The notes under the pieces: model-generated
What the model was told of the DNA's origin: nothing
Database searches by the model: none
The model's input: only the letters and a program-made list of their open reading frames with translations
Assembly (NCBI GenBank): GCA_014529385.2
Contig: CM043969.1
Span: forward strand, 75,750,676 to 75,814,675
Direction: 5' to 3'
Source of the DNA: Adiantum capillus-veneris
Lineage: Eukaryota; Streptophyta; Polypodiopsida; Polypodiales; Pteridaceae
DNA: 64,000 nt
Made by a program: the position numbers and the translations under genes
Shown here: positions 57,501-64,000 of the stretch, piece by piece
Layout of the letters: the number at the start of each line of letters is the position of its first letter
Numbering within the stretch: the stretch's first letter is position 1

Positions 57501-58111
57501 TACCCAGAGTAAAGGCATGGCAAGAGAATGAGGCACTGACAAAGAAGAGGCCAACCTGGCTAAACTACCCAAGACTACTAGCTCTAGAGAAAGGACAATC
57601 AACAGAGGAATACATGGTGAAAACCCTAACGGGCACCATGTCTTTCTTCAAGAGTCTACTAGACCTCTCCTGCGCCATGTTATATAAAATATGCCGAATG
57701 CTGCTCACTTGTGTTGAAGTATCTCATGAGCCAGAGTAAGCAGGCACCGTGTGGATATCGTTCCTCGAGGGAAATAAGGGGTTATGCTATGATCTAAGTA
57801 GTCAGCCTTCCGAAGAAGTACTCTATGGCTTCTACGCCCGGTGTATGTTCTTGCCATCGCATAATATGTTGGCATTCGAGGAAGATTTCTACACTAGATT
57901 CTTCACTTGGAGAACAAAGATCTTTGCGCCAGTGATCAGCAACCTCACATCCAAATTTGTAGGCTACTCAGCGGTGGAGCTGAAGAACAGAGTGACCATG
58001 CAATTTTTGCAAGTACCAGACAAAGAAAGAAAAATCAGATACCAGAAGTCACTGTATGTGCTTAAAGACAGCCTCGCCAACCGTCAACCAGAAGATTATT
58101 TCAGACCATAA
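54575..58111 (+). pseudogene. ORF3 of element B: large coiled-coil protein, near-full length
   Basis: The probable start is the Met at 54575 (MQAAKRTKKNLNQKEKL then TAG). Layout: N-terminal domain to about 55350 (LLPKEVYDV, EPCGG, KAYELLSTIKEDG, VEVVITKDIVAEALKLP, FHFLAKRPPRYTTPNHAV). Then a charged low-complexity middle (to ~56300; EEAARKAKEAEEQRQAEE), a coiled coil (~56350-57000), and a C-terminal domain (57330-58111; WISFLEGNKGLCYDL, FYARCMFLPSHNML, LKNRVTMQFL) ending QPEDYFRP. Frameshifts near 54880, 55350 and 55990. From there to 58111 one frame with nine stops and no indel. Homologous to elements A and C. Function unknown. Confidence 0.7.
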
Positions 58112-58114
58112 AGT

Positions 58115-58150
58115 TGTGTCAAGGGACGACACAGGCGAGGAGGGGGGAAA
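58115..58150 (+). promoter_or_regulatory. stem-loop and polypurine tract of element B
   Basis: TGTGTC (58115-58120) and GACACA (58128-58133) can pair around aagggac, just after the ORF3 stop. The polypurine tract GCGAGGAGGGGGGAAA (58135-58150) then abuts the LTR. Element N has a related sequence in the same place. Confidence 0.75.
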
Positions 58151-59091
58151 TGTTAGCAGCAAGCTAACACGGATACCATTTTTCGGAGTTCCCTTTGTAA
58201 AACATTTATCATTTTGATAAATTGGGAATATTGTAACTCCTATTATCTTGGATAAACTCTGTAATTAATGAGCCGGGGCTACAAGCTTCCAGATTGTATC
58301 AGCCAGTCACTTCCTAGCTTTGGTAGAACTCCGGATTATTAGTTTTGACCACCCGAAAACCTTGGCTAAGGTATAAAAGCCATTTGTAAGTTTCTTATAA
58401 GTTTTCGGATAAGAAATACACAGCGTGAGCTAAGGGCGCTCACTTCTCTCCTTCTCCCGCGTCCTACTCTCTCCCCGGTTGTCACATTGTAGTCGCGTTT
58501 GTTGCATTGCAACCGCAGGTAAGAGCTCTACGCATTGATGTAAGCAGTTCAGAGTATTTCATAGCTTTTGGCGTCGCCGACCTGCGGCCTAATTTCATCA
58601 TAACTAGGAATTTATACTTTCAAATAAAAAACTAAGCATAGGCGGGGTATTGCGGCATCATTGCTAAGCATTTAGATGCATTCTAGGTAGAAAACAACTA
58701 GGTCAAAAATCCACTGCTGTTAATAATCGCAATTTTGGAACTTGACCTAAAGTGGGGTTTGAGACCATAAGCATGTGTGTTTAGGTCTTATAAACTTGTC
58801 CTAAAAGTTTTGTTACGTTTGGATGTCATTTGATGCTGTAACGGATGTGATTTGTTTGCTGATGAGCGATTGGCTTTTGGTGATTTCAGTCACTTGAGTG
58901 TAGCTTGAGTTAGATGCGAGTTGTTGATTTTTTTCTGAGAGATTGACAACCTCTTGTAGCCTCCATGCACTAGTCAAGTCAGATTCATCCCATGGATTGA
59001 CAAATTAATCGTGACTGCAATAAGATAGGATGGTGAGGTTAGACATGCGTCCCACACTCCTTGTATCTACCTTAAACTTGTAGGTCTAACA
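58151..59091 (+). repeat. 3' LTR of element B (family 3)
   Basis: Starts TGTTAGCAGCAAGC. TATAAAAG at 58372. Its later part has the same order of phrases as the family-2 LTR (gagattgacaa-ctc, cc-tccatgca..., attgaca). The end is placed at TCTAACA (59091) by analogy with GCTAACA of family 2. This boundary is tentative. Confidence 0.6.
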
Positions 59092-60250
59092 AGTGAGTTT
59101 TGAAATTGTTCTCGAAACATATGAGTCCTTGGGAGAAAGATCAAATTCCAGATGTAAATTTATGAGAGAACATTCACACGTCTTGGTTGGCGGGAGAGGG
59201 TGGCAGCAAAAAGATTGCTTCATATCGACTATAATAGAGCTAGGGATTATAGAAAATTAATTGATTGAAATAAAATAGCTCTAAATAGCCAAATATTGAA
59301 ATACATTGCATTTTATACTAAGCCGAAAGCTAGGGATTATAGAACTTTAATAAATTGAAATGGAATTGCTCTAAATAGCCAAATATTGAAATACATTGCA
59401 ATCCTACTTCATCCATGTGCAATGGAATCTCATGCCTTCCAATGACCCTTCAAAACACAATTGATGCCAAACCAAAATTTTAATGCACAAATCAAGCACC
59501 GATGCATTGTCAATGAATCTCTCAAATGAAGCTCACATGCATGCTAAAGAAGAATTTTCCATGTAGTGAAAAGGGAACTTCAATTAAAGTGGTGGCACTA
59601 ATCCAATGCATACGGCAAAAATTGGTGCAATTAAAGTTCATTTATGCATAGAAATTTTCACATAAACATAGCACGCACTCGATGCTCCCATACACATATG
59701 GCATATATAGTGAAAGAGAGAGAATATTGCATTCTGGGTCCAAAACATATTCTTTTTAAATTTAGCACTAGAACTTACCATGACCCACAAAGTGTGCAAT
59801 TTTTTTGATATCTATGCAAAAATTCTGAATCATGATAATGGAATACACAAATTTGAGTACACATGCCTTCATGCTCTTATGTAGTGGATTAAAAAAAAGA
59901 GACTAGGATCAGCCACACCCAAATATGATCAAGGTGGAGAAATGCTACTATGGTGATAGCCATCCTTGAGTCTGTCGGCGGGTTGCCAAGCCTCACCATA
60001 TCAATGCTAGCAAAGCGAGAACCATAGACATAAAAATTGTCAAACCAGTGGGACGTAGCTGACCCGACTAGTACATGGAGGCTACAAGAGATAGATAATT
60101 TCTTGGAAAACCCAAATCTAAGCAGTTCCTACCTATCTCAATCTCAAGACATCAAAAACTATTTTTCTTACCACAAGCCTTTTCTGATGATTTGGTATAG
60201 CTACGAGTCTCCGAATGCAATGAAACTTTATGCCTAGCATGAGTAGAGTA
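59092..60250. other. non-coding flank with a 90-bp tandem duplication
   Basis: 59239 and 59329 start copies of gctagggattatagaa ... atacattgca (period 90 bp). Otherwise A/T-rich, with short ORFs only. Nothing recognised. Confidence 0.6.
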
Positions 60251-60721
60251 TCCTTGACACTCTAGTGTACTCAAATGTCATTTTTGACACTCTGACAATA
60301 TTGCTCCTAAGATAAACAACCTGTTTTAGGTCAATCACTTTCAGACTCTCAAGAACTCTATAGCTTCCTCTAGACGTGCTCTACCTATTTCGGTGGCCAA
60401 TTTCAAAGGTGGACTTGTCTTCCTCAAGGGCGTCCACACATGGGTAGATTTGGACTTCTCTACACAAGGGCGGCTACACGCGGCTGCCTCTCATGAGAGA
60501 GAGTAGCCCTTTCGGCCTATAAAAGGAGGCCATTTCTACACACATTTTGGAGTGTGAAGTTGATGCAACAAGGTGGGTGTGAGTGGTGAGAGTGAAGCAA
60601 GGCAGGAGGTCTATTAAGGGTGTAATCCCTTTGTAACCTACTTCTTGTTTGAAGTACTAAAGCCATTGAGTGGTTGCTTTCCCATGGATGTAGCCCACAT
60701 TGGGTGAACCACGTGTATTGT

Positions 60722-60784
<63 letters not shown>

Positions 60785-60867
60785 AATCTCTTTTGGTGTG
60801 AAAATCTATCTCTCTCCATTAAGTAAGCTACTCAAATATCTATTTATCTACATCCTATTTCCTAACA
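60251..60867 (+). repeat. copia-like LTR, left boundary unknown
   Basis: TATAAAAG at 60518. Downstream, gtaatccctttgtaa ... ttgctttcccatggatgtagcccacattgggtgaaccacgt is the usual R/U5 wording of plant copia LTRs. It then has (CT)n at 60722-60781 and ends CCTATTTCCTAACA (60867). No primer site follows, so it is a 3' or solo LTR. It abuts the polypurine tract of element C, so its TGTTAG terminus might alternatively be read as the start of the element C LTR. Confidence 0.5.
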
Positions 60868-60879
60868 CCCCCCTCCTTG
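60868..60879 (-). promoter_or_regulatory. polypurine tract of element C
   Basis: The minus strand reads CAAGGAGGGGGG, about 25 nt after the ORF3 stop, the same arrangement as element B (GCGAGGAGGGGGGAAA). A short complementary pair (GTGT...ACAC) lies between stop and tract. Confidence 0.65.
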
Positions 60880-60904
60880 CTTGTGTCATCCGCAACACAG
60901 CTAC

Positions 60905-63704
60905 TTAGGGTGCTAAATAGTGGTCGGACTTCCTTGCTGATGTCCTTTGTGTGTGCTGCTCAATACCTTGTTGGTATTTGAGGTGGAGTTCTTTATCTTC
61001 ATTTGACATAAACTGCATGGTTACTTTATTTCTTTGCTCAACTGTAACTAACAAATCTTGCCCGCAGATTGGTGATGACGAGACCAAACATCTTGGATAT
61101 GTAAGTAAAGAATGCCGTGTAGAATGCTTCTTTAAATATCTGCATGTAATAGGATGGTAAAAACATCACCCTAGCATAAAATCCATGCATCACTTCTTCA
61201 AAGTACTTGCTTGATAAATCGTAGCATAGGCCCTTGGCGCCTTTCAAAAAGGACATCCATGCGACATCCGTTTGTTCTGCACTGTGAAAATGGGGTGAAA
61301 ATTTTGCAAACAAGTCAAGAGCATCTTTGCAATCTTTACCAGCATGATGCATGCCAAATTCGAAATGCTGTGAAACAGTTGAATGGTTGAGGATAGTGTT
61401 TCCACTATGTAGTCCTTTGTGGGTTGGTTATTTGAAGGAGGTGGAAACCTTGGTAGTTTAGCCAAGTAGGCCGCTTTTGCTAGAGGAGAAAGTGTTGCTG
61501 CCAACTTCAAACTCTTGCCACTGGGCACATCATAGGATCTTGCTTGATAGGAGTTGGCACATTTGTATACAAGATCAAATACTTGGGTGCCGGTTCGGTC
61601 AGATCTCCCGCCATTTGGGATGTGCCAGTGCTGGGTAGGCTTGCAAAACTTTTAATAGCCTCTCTTTGATCTGGAGTACTTTGAATTTGATGAGAGGAAA
61701 GGGTAGATCTTGTTGATGCCATGCCTCATTTATATCTGGTGGTGTGAGGAGGTTGACATTGATGGAATGTTGTATTCACTCCTCCCAGTGAATGGCTTCC
61801 TTCCAGATGGTCTTTGTCTCCTCTTCCACATGCTTTCTCAATGCTTCTTCCTCCTCAACAGTTAAGATTTTTGGTTGAGTGGAGGGTCCAGCTTCATCAT
61901 GAGAAATATCTAGATCAGGAAGACTGCCCTCTCCGATGGCTGCTGCTTCAAAATCCATAAATTGTAGGGTATCTTGATCTTGCATTGCAGAATCTATTTG
62001 TCCTTCCTATGGTATGTTAGCCTGTTCCATGTTTGTTGCTTGATCTCTGCTCAATTTTGCTTTTAGTTGGTCTATTTCCTATTGGTATCTCTCGTCTCTC
62101 TGCATGAACCCGATAAAGAGCTCTCTTCTCTACATTTTCTCTAACTTCACCTCCATTGCAAGGTCTTTAACTTTTTGTTCCACTGCTTTGCATGCTTGAT
62201 CTGTGCCCTCTAATGTGGATATTGTAGGGTTGTTTAGAAATGTATTTTTCTCTTGGCACCTGGTTTTTGATTGTGCCAACTGAGTATTTGCAATGTTTAA
62301 CTAGATTTGTAGCTTGTTGATTGTTGAAGTAGATTCTTGTAGAGCTAAGGTGGCCATTGTGACTAGTTGCTCTTGCTGCTGATTTCTTGTCTAGATCTGG
62401 TGGCCGTTGTGACTAGTTGCTCTTGCTGCTAATTTCTTGTCTAGAGAGCTTCCATAACCATTGCTATCTTTGTAGTTAGCTCAGCCAATTCTTTTTCTTT
62501 GTATTCCATGGCTTTTTTTGTATGATTTGACACAAGCATTGGCCATGTCTAGCCTTTCCTTGTAGAGCCACATTCTCATGTATACGCTATGAAGCTACTG
62601 GTGGCGAGCATAGATTTCTTCTTTCATTTTGTCCACCACATTGTGTGCATACTGCTCATACTCATCTATGTCCTCTAGATTCTCCTTTCTTCTTGTGTTA
62701 AGATGATCCATTTGTGTGTCCCGAGTCCCACATCGGGTTGGTTGGCTTTAGTAGTTGGTGTCTCTATGGGGCTACGTTCACGCGCTTGGTCCTTGAAAGT
62801 TTCTTTGGCCGGTTTGGTAGCTGGTTGTGTTGTGTCCTCTGGTTGTGGTGGTGCACTTGGGGGAGATGAGTGTGGAGCTTCTGCAATAGGGTTGACTGGT
62901 TCTTTGGGTGAATCCTCTTTAGGTGGTGTCTCAATTTCTTCTTGTTTCTGGGCTTGTTATCATTGCCGTTCTTCTTTATGATAGAGATGCTCTATGCTAG
63001 CCTGAGGATCATCCTTTTCATCAAACATTGGGTGTTTGGTTTGAATTTTGATTCTCCTTGGAGATGGTTTCAATTTTCCTCAAAATCTCCCTTGATCCCT
63101 CTTTCTAACTCAAAAGCCGCCTTCTCTCTTTTGATATTTACTACCTTTTGGATTAGTTCTTTTGTTGTTGCTGAAGGGCACGGCCGTTTTGTTGTTTTTG
63201 TGTCCTCTACCTTTGCTTTTCATTTTTCTCTTCTCTTTCTTTCGAGGGGAGTCTCTTCCTCCGCCGCCTCTTCTTCTTCCTTGTCACTTTCTGGGGCTTT
63301 TGCTGCAGTAATTGTCTATTGGCAAGGGACATCTTCTAGTATGGTCCTTAGTCTAGTCCTAATTGGTGGAGCTTTTGTCCACACTTCTTCTTCTTCATTC
63401 CTATTTAGTAGCCATAGATTTTTCTCTGGGGCAGGCGGTAGATGTTCTGTCTGGCCAATAGCATGATAAGCAATTCTTGTTAACACTTCTAGAGCTCCCA
63501 AGAAGGTGATGTTCTCTGGTTTTTTTACATGAGTGAGAGTTGTGTGAATACATTGGGTGTGGTCTACTTTGGTCATGCCATCTCGCTTTGAGGCCTGTGT
63601 GAATGTGGATGCCACGACATGATTTGGAATTGTGTATCTGGGAGATCTTTTAGCAGTGAAATGAAAGTTTGATGACCGAATGGTTAAAATGCCGGCTATG
63701 GGCA

Positions 63705-63749
<45 letters not shown>

Positions 63750-64000
63750 TTCTCTTTGCAGCCTTAGGGATTCAACAACGTGGTCTTCTGTAATGTGCAC
63801 CTCTATTGGCGAGTCATTCAAATCCAAGATGGTTGCCTTTTTTCTTCTGTAATGCTGTGTAGGAGCTCATAAGCCCTCTTGTAGTCTACACCACAAGGTT
63901 CCAATTCAAGGTAATCTTGAAGGCCAATTCTTTCCCAAAGTGTCCGGATTGCCTCTTCTTTGACTAAATCGTGGGCTTCCTTTGGCAGCATCTGAAATTC
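60905..64000 (-). pseudogene. ORF3 of element C, third copy, runs off the right edge
   Basis: The N-terminal part at the right edge reads MLPKEAHDLVKEEA ... EPCGVDYKRAYELLHSI, then, after a (CT)n insertion at 63709-63745, FHFTAKRSPRYTIPNHVV ... ALEVLTRIAYHA, matching element B throughout. The middle (about 62000-63300) is charged and coiled-coil-like. The C-terminal domain (60905-61722) has VAWMSFLKGAKGLCYDLSSK, FYARVMFLPSYYM and QRNKVTMQFM and ends RKSDHYLAP. Several frameshifts between 61038 and 61722. Conservation with B shows ORF3 was once a real, selected protein. Confidence 0.7.
63709..63745. repeat. (CT)n microsatellite inside ORF3 of element C
   Basis: About 18 CT units interrupt the ORF3 N-terminal domain. 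Element B has no such tract at the matching place. Confidence 0.9.

Noticed and set aside
56040-58111. Reassigned TAG codon, or fern-type U-to-C editing restoring Gln
   Set aside because: Attractive because stops fall at Gln, but these are nuclear retroelements with frameshifts elsewhere. U-to-C editing is known from organelles, and methyl-C decay explains the pattern more simply.

Overview
The window is repeat-dominated nuclear DNA from a land plant with a large genome. I see no intact host gene. Almost everything is LTR retrotransposon in various states of decay, plus degraded pentatricopeptide-repeat (PPR) sequence, one leucine-rich-repeat (LRR) receptor-like fragment, and many CT/GA and GT microsatellites. 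The PPR wording (AITYACVLEACGTTQDIDR and similar) resembles the very large PPR families of ferns. A fern is my best guess, but it is an inference and not proven by the sequence.

Layout: (1) 1-5.2 kb, element P, reverse strand: gag-like ORFs, a leader with short perfect palindromes, a tRNA-Asp-type primer binding site, and an LTR. (2) 6.0-26.5 kb, element A, reverse strand: a Ty3/gypsy polyprotein (RNase H remnant, integrase, then an extra ORF called ORF3) split by two later insertions. These are a 3.7-kb non-autonomous copia element (9631-13329, target duplication CCTCT) and a 12-kb composite gypsy insertion, element N (14215-26276, target duplication GTGCT). (3) 26.6-27.5 kb, an LRR receptor-like pseudogene. 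(4) 27.5-29.4 kb, microsatellites and SINE-like repeats. (5) 29.4-32.9 kb, element Q (LTR, leader, gag) abutting a truncated LTR of the element P family. (6) 32.9-46.8 kb, a tandem array of PPR-derived units (~1.4 kb each) interrupted by a 1.4-kb insert, a second non-autonomous copia (36699-40079) and a 4.27-kb insertion (40937-45209). (7) 46.8-49.1 kb, element D: integrase, then a second retropepsin-like domain and W-x-P-K repeats. (8) 49.1-53.4 kb, unassigned repeats. (9) 53.4-59.1 kb, element B: palindrome leader, ORF3, polypurine tract, LTR. (10) 59.1-64.0 kb, a copia-like LTR and a third ORF3 copy (element C, reverse strand).

Three observations stand out. First, three unrelated-looking LTR families each carry their own dispersed 18-24-nt palindrome with a CG/CGCG centre in the untranslated leader. 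Copies are often spaced about 280 bp, and each LTR holds a matching half-site fused to a shared CGTGATTTTG-like tail. Second, these gypsy elements carry extra genes after integrase: a second retropepsin-like ORF with W-x-P-K repeats (N and D), and the coiled-coil ORF3 (A, B, C). Third, coding frames are broken mostly by TAG/TAA at positions where glutamine is expected, often with no indels. Element N is also unusual as an insertion: both outer ends are U3 ends of LTRs.

Family assignments come from motifs read by eye. No database search or alignment was run, and boundaries without a TG...CA end and target duplication are approximate.
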